Positions 1-19,900 of a stretch of 64,000 bases of DNA are shown one piece after another. The translations under genes were made by a program, and so were the position numbers. Source of the DNA: Phoebastria nigripes. Taxonomy: Eukaryota; Chordata; Aves; Procellariiformes; Diomedeidae. Every line of letters begins with the position of its first letter. Position 1 is the stretch's first letter. The notes below the pieces were generated by a model. The model did no database searches. It was given only the letters and a program-made list of their open reading frames with translations, and was not told the origin of the DNA. The stretch is from positions 2,980,102 through 3,044,101 of the forward strand of contig JAYKAV010000112.1 in the NCBI GenBank assembly GCA_035582835.1. The letters run 5' to 3'.

Positions 1-7132
<7,132 letters not shown>

Positions 7133-9600
7133 TAAATATAACAAAAGGGATTAAAAAAATGATGGTGATGATGTCCCTGTCCAAAAAGGCCATAAGATAG
7201 TGAGCTACAGTAGTCACCTGTGTTTGTGCCTCCCTTCTTTACTGGGGACATTGGGCTGGAACAGCAGATTTCAGCTGCTTATATGAACAAAATCTTTATT
7301 TTTTCTTTTAGCGTGAAAGTGTTACATATTCTTTCACTTGTATGTACAGAGAGGTTTTCCTGAATATTTATTTTAAGGGTTAAATCACTTTTGCTTGTGT
7401 TTATTACTGCTTGAAGTTGAGCCTTTTTGAGTATTTACAAGAAAACAAACTGTACTCTCCCAAGGAAAATATTGCCATCATTTGTAGACCATGTAACCTT
7501 CAAGTATGTGCTATATTTTTGTCCCTGTATCTAATCAAATCAAGAACTGTACTTTTTGAAGAGTTTGCTTTTGAAACTTGAAGTCTTGGAAAACAGTGTG
7601 ATGCAATTACTGCTGTTCTAGCCCCCAAAGAGTTTCTGTGCAAAATCTTAAGAATCAATAAAGATGGAAGGGAGAACTTGGAATGTTAAATTGCAGCCTT
7701 GAGAACTTTACTTTAGTCACAGCACAACAATTAAAATTCATTTCACTATATGTTGTCTTCACATGTCTTGTAATAAATTGTGTTTTTAATTAGGAAACAT
7801 TTCTTAGCATACGAAAGGGTAGAAATTTTAGTTACTTTTTTTAAAAGAAGTTTACTGGGGAAAGTGCATTTTCAACTGAACAGCTTTAGAGTAGAGAGTG
7901 AAGTGTTTGGAAAAAAGATAGGAAGTTTTTGCTATATTATAAACAAAGCATGTGGAAGTGCACTTAAAATGAAGTTTTATTCTTAATTGCCTATTATGTT
8001 GACATTTTAAATAGACAATCCAAAGTCTTCCCTACATGTTATGTCATCACCATTTATTTAATGAATTGTTGTTCCTACTTATCAAGGCACACGATCAGTG
8101 TTGCAACATAATCTAAAGGGATGGCTACTGTATTTTAATCTCATCTAACAATAAGCAAAACTGAACAATATTAAACGTAAGGCCTACTTCATGTTGTACA
8201 CTTCCAACCATTAAATAAACTGTTAGAAAGTAAGTACTAAGGTTATGTTCATCTACTACATAAAGTATTCAGTAGGTTTTTAATTTAACGCTACAAATCA
8301 TATCAGAAATAAATCCTTTACCTTTCGTAGTCTGTGTTTAATGTTAATTTCTCCTGTTGCAATATATGAGAAAGGGATTATGCGTTTTTAAGTGAAGACG
8401 TAACTGGCATATCTCTTTTATAATACAAGCTGCAGCGGATGTGCAGAGCTGAGCTTGTGCCTTGACAATTGCTATAACTGACTACTACCGATCAAACCCG
8501 TGACTGTGTGGAATTGGCATTAAAAGGCATAGTTTTGAAATCATTGGAGAAAGAAAAGATGTCTTTCAGGACTATTTTAATAAATTCTTTCTAGTAATAG
8601 AAACAGACAACTGTTATGTAACTATGATGCTGAATAAAACAGTGACCTTTTTTCACCACGGTTCAGTGAAAAAGAAAACAAGTGACTTCCTTACTTTGAT
8701 AAATTGGATATTATTTGATTAGAAAACGCTGTAGTACAGCATAATTTGAGGGTTACAGGTACGTAAAACTCCCTAGAAGTGAACTGTAGTGATGTGGGGT
8801 CCAGCGATGTTCCTCTCTCAAATCCAAGCCGATGCAAGACGGCCTGGACGCGGGGCCTGAAACTTGCTGGGGAGGGAGAGGTGCTGGCTGTCTTCTGGTC
8901 TTTGATCTCGAGGTGGCACTTTGGGCATGCCTTCTTGAATGTTCACCTCATTGCATGTCCTTGAAGAGGAAAACACAAGATACCCTACCTCTCAGCAGGG
9001 CTGTTGACAACAGTGCTTGCCGATTCCTTCAGGTTTGGGGCATCTTTTACTGTAGGTGGTGAGAACAAGATTTGCCGAGTGCCTCGAGGTGCTTTGTTAC
9101 AAGTATGAACCACATCATGATACTGCTGTGCGGTATGTACTATATCAGTAGTCTAATACTGTTAAGCTATATACCTATAACTTGGTTTATTCTGGTGTAG
9201 CTATGGATGGTGGTTATGCCCAGCTGACAAGTGTATAAGATTCATGTTGGGTTTTTTTATATAGGTCCGAAAGCTGGGCAGATCACGTAATTGGATAGCA
9301 ATACAAAGTTCTCTCACTGAAGTGTTGACATTGTAAATACACTTCTTCTGTCTTCCTTCAGCATTAAGATTAAAATAATACATAATTGTATTGGCCTTTA
9401 AGAGCATAAGTTGTTTTTCAAGGAACCATTTTCAGGTAAGATATAAGTGCTTTATATTTGACAGATTTCCCATTTAAATATGTACTGCCTCCCCCAAAAT
9501 GCCACTGTATTGAAACCTTATTTCCTTAGCGGTGTTATAAATGTCCTAATTGTCCAGCAGCAGTAGTTGATAAGGTTTAAAATAAATAAATCCTGAAGTC
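7133..9600 (+). other. UBE3A: UBE3A 3' UTR and downstream flank
   Basis: Sequence after the UBE3A stop codon. AATAAA hexamers are seen at 7131, 7657, 7772, 8308, 8579 and 8633, and near 9588. The one at 7772 is followed by a GT-rich stretch, as expected of a used cleavage site. Where the transcript ends cannot be decided from sequence alone, and several alternative 3' ends are plausible. No coding potential is recognised. Confidence 0.5.
7772..7777 (+). promoter_or_regulatory. UBE3A: Candidate UBE3A poly(A) signal AATAAA
   Basis: Canonical hexamer about 640 bases after the stop codon, with a GT/T-rich element just downstream. It is the best placed of the several hexamers in this 3' region. 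The hexamer at 7657-7662 is the main alternative. Confidence 0.4.
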
Positions 9601-9697
9601 TTGTAGCTGCAGGCTGCTCTCCTGCCCTACAGAAGTTCCAGTCAGCCTTCTGTTGCTTGAAAGGTTTGTCAAAGTGGGGAAAATGCCATTTAAGTTC

Positions 9698-9713
9698 TTT
9701 TTTTTTTTTTTTT
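9698..9713. repeat. Poly(T) run
   Basis: Sixteen T residues. It could be the reversed tail of a retroposed fragment, but no body is recognised. Confidence 0.85.
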
Positions 9714-10600
9714 GGGCTCCAGGCACACGCAGAATGTCTTTCACCCTCACTTAGTCTTTCCGCAGCGTTTAGTGAATTTTAGGTCTACAGAACTTAACAT
9801 CAGAAACTTGGGTGTACTTATGTGTTGCTGAAATACCTCTCTTGAGTGAGACAGAAGACTCCTTTTCCAAGGTAGCAGTCTGATGCCAGGATGCTGGTGC
9901 TCTCCCCTCAGGGTGTCCTTAGTATGTTAATGAGAAAATATTTTGGGCATCTCAGCATTGTCTCATTTGACAAGTGACAAATGCCTCTGAGCATTTCCTT
10001 CTGCACCCTAATAGACTGCCAAGATGCTTCCAACCTTGGTGCGAAGGGGACATCAGGCTTTTATCCGTATTTTGTAGTATCTTATGCCTCAGAAATGATA
10101 GTAATGCAAGATATACTGAAAAGAATCATCTTAAGTACTGAACAAATACGGCTTTTTTTCAGATTCTATTAGGAGTGAAGGAATAGTTTTGGTTTGCTCT
10201 AATGTATGTTAGCACATGCATGAACAGAGCATCACCTTTTAAAAGATGAAGGCTTTTGTTTGTTGCTAGAAAGATTTCGGGAACAGCCATCAGGAGTGAG
10301 CACAGTTCAGTTAACTTAAGGGGTAGTGTTTTGTGAACTTCTGACTGGGCTTATCTTCTGTTCGGCAGGCAGTAGCTGGAGATGGGACTGTGACAGCCAA
10401 GGAGATCCTCCCCACCCCTGTGCTTTGAGGAAAGCTGATGCTGGAATGGGCTGGCGATGAGCCCGGGGCTCCAAGCAGCTCTGTGTTACATTAGTCAATC
10501 CATGCCTCTCATCCAACAGTGGTCTTCACTGCTGAAGCAGGAGCTTCATACCACATGTCATACCACACAGGTGTGATGTACCTGATGGGCTGAGCCTCCA

Positions 10601-10623
10601 GGTAGCCCATAGCATGGGCTACC
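10601..10623. repeat. Perfect inverted repeat (10-bp stem, 3-nt loop)
   Basis: Arms 10601-10610 and 10614-10623 are exact reverse complements around the loop agc. It is about 140 bases upstream of a second, longer hairpin. No function is assigned. Confidence 0.8.
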
Positions 10624-10761
10624 CAGATGCTTGCCTGGGTTTCTGCTCTGGGGAGTGGGGAGTGGGACACAGGTTTCCACACTGCTGATGTTCAGCAGGA
10701 GGACAACCCCCACAGCACCAGCGTTAAGGTGCTTCCCTCAAACTGTTGTAGCCAATTACCT

Positions 10762-10805
10762 CCAGGTAAATTTTTAATCTCACCAGGAGATTAAAAATTT
10801 CCTGG
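10762..10805. repeat. Strong hairpin (19-bp stem, one bulge, 5-nt loop)
   Basis: Arm 10762-10781 pairs with 10787-10805. There are 19 pairs, a single bulged T at 10767, and a loop accag at 10782-10786. The upper 14 pairs are AT-rich (AAATTTTTAATCTC). It could be a structured RNA element, a relic of a small inverted-repeat transposon, or chance. No flanking target duplication was identified. Confidence 0.8.
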
Positions 10806-11454
10806 TTGTCTCAAGGATTTTCAGGATGAAGATACTTCAGTCGGTGAATGTTTGAGCTGTGCCTTCCTTACTATGCAGAAAAACTCCAGTGTTTCAGCAT
10901 GCAAGATGGAGCAGGAACTTCTTCCAAGTTCAGCTGTGCAAAATCAAGCCTTTCCTGACAAGAGCTTGGTTTATTATGGTTAGTCTCAGAATCACAAGGG
11001 TTTGTGATAAGTTACCTGCGGTTCCCATTTGTACTTGTGGACAACTTTAATTAAACTTTCAGAACTACTGAAGTGATCGAAGTTGTTGTCACCAAACTCA
11101 TTAAGACCATCAGGGACTTGAAATGAATTTTATTAAGTTCAGTTTTATACCATCTCATGGAAGGGACACTGCTTTGGAAATAGAGTTGATGCTGGCATTT
11201 GCCTTTACACAGGTCACTTCTTACCCAGATGAATTCATTTGGAAAACCCACAAAATAATGGCATGTATTTTTTTCCAGTGCTCCATCTAAAGATGTCTTC
11301 AGCTGTTTATTTTTATTATTTTTCGTTAACAAAATTGAAAAGGGTGTCTGGCTGCTGGATTTCTCTAAGCAGTAATTTTTGAAGTTATTTGCTAGGTGAC
11401 TTTGGCTGTATGCTGCACAGCTATAAGGTTTCTGTCTTCATAGCTTTGCTGTCA

Positions 11455-14400
11455 TTAAATCAGCAAGTGAGGGGCTGGCCTGCAGGCGGAGGGCTTTCCT
11501 GCCACTGACTCCTCATCCTGATGTACCACCTTGTCACTGAACGTGGGAATCTCCCTCCTCCCGTTGTCCCAGAAGTTTCCAGTGTGTCTTTGGTTGAGTT
11601 TCTGGTAAGTGGCATCGTGGCCAAGCCTGAAACGGCGCAGGTCATTCACTGCAACTGCAGACCAGGTGGACTGGAGACTGCCCAGCCTGTTGAAAGCCGC
11701 TGTGACAGAATCCATGGGGAGCAGAAAAAGCAACTTCTCCTTGATGTGTCTGTGGATTGTGCCTCCTTGCAAGCTTTGCTCTCCGAAGAGCGGAAAGTGG
11801 AATATGGTAGGTGTTGTTTTGGGATCCCGCATTCTCCTTGAACGGAAAGAGGGAATTTCGCAGGCGTAAGATTGCAAGCAGAAAAGGGCTTGTGATCTTT
11901 GAAAGCCACAACCAATCTTTTTTTTTTTTTTTTCCTTCTTTTTTCCCCCCTCAGAAAAATGTAGTATTTCTTTCACTTGGATGCAAATTCCCGTTTCTCT
12001 GAAACCTACTGTATGAAACGTCAGTCCCTCTTTTGCAATGGCTAGTTTACGGGATGGGCCCCGAGCAGGAGCTGGGCTTGGCTGGAGGAGTCGCTCGCGT
12101 TGGCTGGTGGGGGGAAAAAGTGAAAGGGTGAGATGGGAGAGGAGGAGATGGGTTGGCAGGAAAAGTAACAGTGGGAAGAGGAGGAGTTGGAAAATGGCTT
12201 CTGATTGAGAAGGAGACTAGGGAGGATGAAGGAAGNGGAGGTATGTTTTGGTTTTGTTTTTTGTTAACTGAAAGGAGGGTTGTAAAGGTTCTTGGGAAGA
12301 CGAGGGATGGTGGGAAGGTGGTTTTAATTGCAGATGTGCCGCTCTGTGATACGCAAGCNTGGTTTTGTTCTGTTCTGCAGTATTTGTAGGATACAGCCAA
12401 AGAGCNGTCCTGATAAATAATTGAAGTCTATCTAGCATGCTTGTGTTTATGGGTATCTGTTGCTCAATATATATCCTGCTTCAGGATTTCTATGCAGGAA
12501 ATTTCGAAGAGAAAAGGGCATCAGAGATACGAGTAGAGGACAGGAATCGTTATTCCATTTTAGGATAATGAAATGGCACTAGGAACTGCTATATTATCNT
12601 CCTGGGTANGTTTGCGCATAGTTTTGAGACTTAAAAATGAAACCAGAGCTGACTGCGAAAGTCAGCCAGTGACCGCTGGAATGGGACTTCTGCCTTTGGA
12701 AGGACACGCAGCACAACTGAACGGTACACGACTACGCGTGCAGGGATGCTGCTGCTCATACGGGCTTGGTTGACAACTAGTACTGAGCAATGTCAAGTGA
12801 AGATAAAGACTGCAGCAGCTTGAAGATTTGTGACTGAACTGTTGTCATGCGCAAAGTTGATGCGAAGCCTTTCTTCTTAAACGTGTCGCCGAAAGCTCTG
12901 GTGTACGTTTCTGCTGTGCCAGTGGGTACACGCATGGAGAAAATCCCTTAAATCTATCTTCCCACTGCATCCTTTTGCTTTCTGTATAGTACAGCAGTAC
13001 AAGCAAGGATGCCCCCAGGTAACTTGTCTATAAACTCATCTATAAAATGGCAACTAGTTGAACATTTCTGTTCTAAGTTTTGAGCTGCTGTACNTTATGT
13101 GCTGCTACATTTGATTTAGTTATTTCCCATTGCAAGCACTCAGTGTTTGAACAGCAAGGGGTAAAGATCAGGTAAGCTAGTATGATACAGTTAAGGGGTT
13201 TTTATTACTTCCTAATAGAATTGATTTTAATAAAAATGGGAAACTCGGCACTAGAATGTTTCCTAGATGAAAGCATATTTTCAAAAGAATAATCTCCATG
13301 CTATGTACACTGATTTTTTTTTTAATTAATTTTTTTAATTGTCATCTGCACATGAAGAATTCTATGAACTTTGTAGCAAGTCACCTAAAATAAAGCAGGT
13401 GACACTTTGGCCTCACCAACACTGATACTTTCTTTTCAAAACACAACACAGACTTCTTTATGAGCATCTGATNAGGGTTGCTCTTGGGCCAGTTTTTTTT
13501 CACCTTGAATCTCTGTGGGGTGGGTCTCGTGTTCCCAAACTAAAATCCCCAAGTGGATATCCTTTCTAACAGAATTCCTGTCTGGCTGCTTTGGAGCAGG
13601 GCTGCAGTCACCGGGCTCTGCCCTTGCCAGGCTCTGCTTTCTGCCCCGGCTGTACACCCCGCAGCCAGCCCAGGTGAGAGCATCGCTCCGGCGCCAGGAG
13701 TTGTTCCAGACGGCGGTCCTTGGCCCTTTCAGAGGCAATCCTGCTCCAGACCTGCAGCTTGACTTTATCATCCAAGCCGGTTTCCCTGCTGGCTTTGCTT
13801 TTGGAGAAGAGGCCTTCTCGGTGTCTCAGCCCTAGGAGAGGTTTACTGGCTCTGGGACTCTGTTTCTGGGACCATCCACTGCTGCCATTGCCACCTTCAG
13901 AGGACGGTTTTAGCCCCTTTTCTCTCTTCCATGCTCTTGGCTTCTCCCAAAGGGACAGTGGGTGGCTTGGAGCCAGCGCTCTCAGCTGCCTCGTCCTGCT
14001 GCAGACCAGCAGTTGCAATGGGGGAAGCTGAAGGTGCAAGAAGCAATGGTGGTCTTGCCTGCTGCCCCTGAGCCTCACTGCTGCAGGGCTGTGGGTGGTA
14101 AAAATGGGCTGCTTCGGCAGTTTCTTCCCAGCNTCTGCAAGGTGGGAGCTTCCAGCAGCTGTATTCTGCTGTTTTTCACCTTTCCTCTGGGAAGCTCCTA
14201 TCCCAAGGCTTCCTCTGGAGTCTCCCAGTGGTTGATGGAAGCATCAGTTGGTCTCTCAGTTGGACCTTCTGAGTTTCCTCTGCAATTTTTTTCTCCCCCC
14301 TACACAGGTGAGAGTGAAGCCCTGTAGGACTGAAACCCGTATGAGTAGGTAGCTCTGCTCTGCTGCATGCTTCTCCTGCCCTCGGCACCAGCNATGGCTG

Positions 14401-16300
14401 GGGAGGGGGAGCGAGCTCTGCCGGAGACGTCCCTGTCGCCGATCGGTCTGGCATGGGCCCCTTCTGGCCACCAAAGTTTAAGTGTAAATCAGTTGTAGAA
14501 AACTGCCTGGTCAATAGAAAGGGGCTTCCCCACCTGCTTTCTCCAGGGCTCCAGGTCGCTGTGTCTCTCCTGTAACAGCCTCTCTTCGCTGGTGGTGGCA
14601 AGCTGAGCCTCTTGGTGCTTCTCCTTCACCCGGGATGGGTCTGTCGCCCCTGCTTTCGGCTGTGATTTTGAACTGCCACTGCCTGCCCTGAGGTGCTGCA
14701 TGGCTCTTTCCTCACCCCTCTCCTTCCTCCTCGGGCTCATCCTCCTTCAGCTGCTAGCACTTGCAGCTGGTGCAGTTAGGAAACAGCAGGTGAAACCTTT
14801 TCAAAGCAGTCAGCCTTGAAACCCTGAACTGAAAGTGTCAGTCTACCTGGTAGCCAGGAGCCTCGCCCATGCTGTCAGCGCTCTGGTCTGAACCATGCAG
14901 AGGGAGAAGCCTGGCCATGGCTAACAGAATAAATGGGCTGTGGTGGCAACTGCTGTGTTTGGAAAGGTCCTAGAAAGGCTCTACAGCTTTTTGTTGCTAG
15001 ACATAAGCTTTTTTTTCTAACCTTGATCTAAGTGTAGGTGGAGGCAGCCGTGTTATTGCAAGGCGATGAGACATTGGGTCTTCAGTAGTCAGGATCCATT
15101 AAAAAATCCACCTCTGGATCATTTCCTTCACTGTGGAGCACCCAAAGCCTCTGCTGTAAGAGAGGCTTCCTTGTGCTGAGCATTGGACGAGTACCCGTGA
15201 ACAAGCAGCCCTGAGGACTTGCTTTAAATGGCCTAAATTATTAAAAATAATTTGCAAATAGAGGGAATCCCACTGAAGCTTGTTGGATGAATTATCTGCA
15301 CTGTTCTGCAAGTATTTGCACTTCAGTGGGGAACTGGCAAGCGGCTCTCCTAAAAAGACTAGATCTTTGNAGCACGATTGGTTTGATTCATTAGCCCTGG
15401 AGGCACGCTGTGCCAGAAGAAATCCTTTGGTGCTTCTCTATCTCCTTCTCTGGAAGGGCAGGTAGTGCCCACTGGTTCTTGCTGTGCTACCTGCCTGGAG
15501 GGGCTGCTCAGGTGTAGTGACTGCTCTGGGGTGGCTCCCCTTGCAGGGGGATGGGGGAAAATAACTGTTGACATAAGAACAGAATGGGGTTTTTTTTCTT
15601 GACAGGAAACTGTCAGAAATGACATGTCAAAGCAGACAAAAAGCTGAGAAATTAATAACTGTTCACTGTCCAGAATACAGTTGTGCTTTCCTGCTTCTCC
15701 ATGTCGCTGTTCTTCAGTTGCCCTGTTACAGAAAGGTTGATACCAGCCACTACAACATTAAGGAAAGAAAAATGGAATAGCAACCACTAGTAAATTCCTT
15801 TCATGTTTCTGCACTTCTGGGCTTAGTAACCTACCCCCAATTTACCGATACAAATAAGACAGGTCTCTGTTAGAGCTGGACTGTCGGCCCCTTGGGAGGA
15901 CAGTCTTTGGCAGGGGAGCTGTAGCCATTGGCACTGCCTCCTGTGTCTCACTGCAGAAGTCGAGCAGAAGTGGTAGAGCTGATGAAGAAAATCTCTTTGA
16001 GAGCTGCTGCTGCTTCTGGAGTAAAGCTAACGTTTGTGTTCGTCCTTGAAGCTGAGGACACCCTGCTGTCCTGCTCTTGAGGTTGCAGAAACTGATTTTG
16101 CTTAAATAATGGGAGTCTTCCCTTCCCTCCTCGCTCCGCTCTTAGGGCGCGGAGCAGGGAGGATTGCAAACACAGAACGGCAGAATTTTATTTTCCACAG
16201 TGAAGCTGCGAGGGCGGTTGGCAGCGGCAAGCCTCGGCCTTTGATTTGGGAGTTGGAAACGGTTGCAAAATCTGAATTTCAGAAACAAAAGGCCCTACCC
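11455..16300. other. Gene gap with GC-richer patches and long open frames on both strands
   Basis: This lies between the 3' ends of UBE3A and CNGA3. Open frames over 100 codons occur on both strands: minus 11455-11976 (173 codons), plus 11521-11841 (106), minus 13608-14078 (156), plus 13515-13835 (106), minus 14176-14601 (141) and minus 16188-16535 (115). Overlapping openness on both strands points mostly to base composition and few stops. I recognise no domain. Donor-like sites are visible on the plus strand after 11806 (gtaggt) and 13670 (gtgaga). A non-coding or lineage-specific transcript is possible; nothing here is called as a gene. Confidence 0.4.
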
Positions 16301-16632
16301 TTTTTAGACCCAGGGCTTGCATGTGTTTCCCTCCCCTTCCACCCAAGGCAGAATGGAAGGGAGCGGGGCTTCCCCATCCTCCCTGTAAGGACTCCCCAGG
16401 CAGCATCCACCTTGGGTTCTGTCCTGTGGATGGGGCTGGGCGGAGAGGGGGATTCCTGGATTGATGGCTTCCCTCAGGAAAGCTGCCACAGCTGAAATCT
16501 TGTGCTTTAGCTGCCTGTACAGTTGCCAGATCCATTTAGTGCATAATTCATTTTGCGCTCAGGGATACACAAAGGGTTTTTATGAATGCTAAATTATGTA
16601 AACAAGGGTTTGATTCTTTCTGTCTGTTCCAG

Positions 16633-16985
16633 GATGGAAACATTAATAGAAGAGCCGGGGGACTTTGAAGCCAAGCACAAACGCTGTCATCTCACAAATC
16701 TTCAGGATGAAGAGCAGCTCTCCTTTAGGCAGCCTGACTGCATTATCTTGTTGGACAACCAGGACTAGGCTTGGCCTGTGACAATCCTCTCTCATCCTCA
16801 CCAGCAGTAGCGATACAGAAACAAATGTGCCTTCCCAATCAGCAACGTACAGACCAGCTCAGAGAAAGCACTAATGCTTTTGTGGGGGAAAGGAAAATGA
16901 ACAGTTTGTTTCTTAATGTAAAGCAGAGCTGTCTATGCTTGTGGGTTAATAAATATTTGGCAGGAATAAAACTGTAAAGCAGATG
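16633..16985 (+). other. Candidate terminal exon of an unknown transcript between UBE3A and CNGA3
   Basis: A pyrimidine-rich acceptor (ttctttctgtctgttccag) ends at 16632. It is followed by an open frame METLIEEPGDFEAKHKRC... of 44 codons from the ATG at 16634 to TAG at 16766-16768. About 180 bases later come two AATAAA hexamers (16948 and 16965). Acceptor, short hydrophilic frame, stop and poly(A) signals in this order resemble a 3' terminal exon. I do not recognise the peptide. No upstream exon could be joined with confidence, so coding status is unproven and a lncRNA end is equally possible. Confidence 0.3.
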
Positions 16986-16999
16986 CCTAAGAAAAAAGA

Positions 17000-19900
17000 A
17001 TTAAATGCAGGGTTGTTCCTTCCCCGGGCTGCTTCTGCAGAAAGAGCTGCACAGTCAAGCTAACGCCGACCCTCGGCTGTACGTGAGGGGGTCTGTACAC
17101 ATACATATGCTATTTTGCTGTCNCCACCCTTTCTGTTGTCCCATTCAGTCCATTGCATTTTCCAGAGCAGAGCTTTCTACTGTAAAAACTGTTTAAGTAA
17201 AATAATAGTAGGGGATGAGGGGAAAAGGATGGGGTGCTGCTATTGAGAGTGCTTCAGAGAGCAGCAAGACTTGACTCGTTTGCTCTTACAGAGCAGGGCC
17301 CATGACTCGAGGCCCTTTCCCTGGAAAAGCTCACTCCAAGCAGTACCTGGAGCATGGCGGTGCCAATCCACCAGCTTTACCCTCCTTTTCCACCTGCAGC
17401 AGATGTTCAAACAACTCGGGCCTTGTCCAGCGGGTGTCTGGCTCAGCACAGGCAGCTTGGAGCAACAGTACCGCCCCATGGCCACCTGCTTCAGCACAGG
17501 TTGGCTCCTGTACCTGTGTGAAGTGAGCGCTGTGGCAGTCAATCCTGTTTGCAGGTTCAGGGTATGTTCAAATGCACTGTAAGAGCTGTCCCCTTCCTTG
17601 CTCTCTCTTGTGGTGGGGTTGAAGGACCAGCCCAGCCCAGCCCATGCCAGGTACTGCCCCATGCTTTGGGAGGGATTTTTGGTAGGTGACGTGTGTGCGA
17701 GTAGCAGAAAGCTGCAAACNCTTTTATTTCTGCTGGACAAGGGACCACCCCTGCCACACTTCTCTGCGTGGAGCCAGGGAAGGGGAGGAGAGGAGATGGG
17801 TGGCAGCGGCACGAGGAGCCTGGCGGGCTCTGCTCCCCACAAGGCCTGGCACCCCTGGGGAAGCGGGGTGCTCGGCCACTTGTGCCTGTGCNGTATCTGC
17901 AAACATGGTGATGGTGTCAAAACTGGGCACGGGACCAAAGCTGTATGCCAGCTGCCCNGCGGTGAGGGGAGAACACCGCCATTCCCACTAGATTTTCTAT
18001 CACTTCAGACCTCTGTTCCAGCTAATGATTTTCTGGGCCATGTAATATTGGCATTATCAAAGTCTGTCATGAAATGCTAAAATCCAGGGGGAAGTGGATA
18101 AGAGAAAACACAGAGTTGCTTGAACTTTACTCAAAATATTTTAATGTACATGCTGTAGCCACATCAAAGAAGGGGAAAAAACATCTTACAGAGATGAAGG
18201 ACGTCAAAGGATGTGATTTCATCATGCCAAAAGCTATATATTTTGAAGTGACTGAAGCCAATAGCATCAAAATAGCTTTTTCTGGCATGTGAAAACCAGA
18301 CCAAGAGGCATGGAAAAGGGAAGAACAAACATGTGTTTAACTGATAGATTAAGCTGTTCTGATCCATCAGGTAAAGAAGCATTCTTGTGTTTGTGGGGTT
18401 TTTTAACAGGTATAAATTTGGTATAAATAATACTTTAAACAGTTCTATTTGTATATACCTAGTAGGCTGGAACAGCTGTAGTATGTTGGGTAGATAGGTA
18501 GCTATTTACAGAGAACGATGACTGATGTAGAACATGACAGTAAGTATGAAACCCCTACCAGAAACTTTTGGTTTGAATAACACAACAGTGCATGTCAGCC
18601 ACAGGCGAGTGTGGTACCTGCCTCGGTTACAAGGTGAGAGTTACAAGTTCAGCAGCCTGTGACTGCACCGTCTGTGCTTACAGTGGTACGCTGCAACCAG
18701 CCANCACCTAGCCCCACCTCAACCCTGCCTTGCTCAGTGCGGGGGNGAGGGCACTAAACCCCTGCCAAAAGCAGCCTCTCTTACCTCCCCCATTTGTCTC
18801 AAGCCCTTGGAGAAAAGAAGGACAAGATTCAGCTGAAGGACCAAAACTCCCAAACTCTGCTGACCACATACAGGTCTCAGCTACTTTCCAAAGCCCTCGT
18901 TATAATCAGTGGAAATCTTGATAATAGAGGTTAAGCCCAGGCTACAGCAGATACCTAAGTCTAGTTGGCTTCTAGGCTGATGATAACAGGAGTTTAGACA
19001 CGGGCCATGTGTGGACATCTACTACCTGATGGCCCTTTGCCAGTGTTGCTGGCAAAGCCCCATTCCTTAGTCACTGTCAGATTTGTCCCTCTCACCAGGC
19101 TTAAACGTGTCAATAGGAGGGGGACAGCTGCTTGCCCAGAGATGAGTGCTTACTCTGAGTAGTTGTACTCAGTTTAGCAAAGCAACCGCGTCTTTGCATT
19201 TCACTATCATCTGTTTAAACCACCCTCTTTTCAGTGGGTTTCTCACCAATTTTCCAACAGCCCATCTATTCCCACATGCTGTTAGGGCTCCTAAATCAGG
19301 GCTGAGGACAACTAAAAGGCAGAGCACTGACCATGGTAATACCTAATGCCGCTGGAGGATCCAGCCCCCATGCCATAGCTGCTGAACAGCCTCTGTTACT
19401 CCAAACTCTTCTTTAGTCAGTGAGGTACCCAAGGCTAAAAGTAACACGGGGAAAGCTACTCAACGCAACAATACTGTACAGAAAAAAGTGAAAACAGTAT
19501 CTTCCTAGTGGGAGAATATTAGAGAAATCCCCTCAGCNGGAACAAGAGAAGCCTGGAAAGAAACTGGAAGCAGTGGGGTGGAGGAGGCTAAGAGGGGTGT
19601 GTAAGAGGCAAATCCTGAGGTTGCAGCGTGACAGAGCAAGAAACCTTCTCAGTATCGTTCTGCCCTGAATGTCACGGCAGGCTGAGTGGACCAGACCTGT
19701 GTGTTCACCTCAGAGCCAGACTGTCGGCAGAGACAACTACTCTGCAGCGCGTAGAAAAGCAACCAGCCCAACTAGGCTCCTATCAGCAGGACCTGAGAAA
19801 ACGTGGCCTCCATTCTCCCTAATGGAAACACGGTAGTGTGACAACTACTTCGGAGAAAAGCTGGCACTAAATAGCGAAAGGAGGTGGAGTAGGCATCATT

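Noticed and set aside
17240..17938. 232-codon minus-strand open frame
   Set aside because: No domain. Plus-strand frames are also open across it, and it has two N-containing codons. Composition is the simpler explanation.
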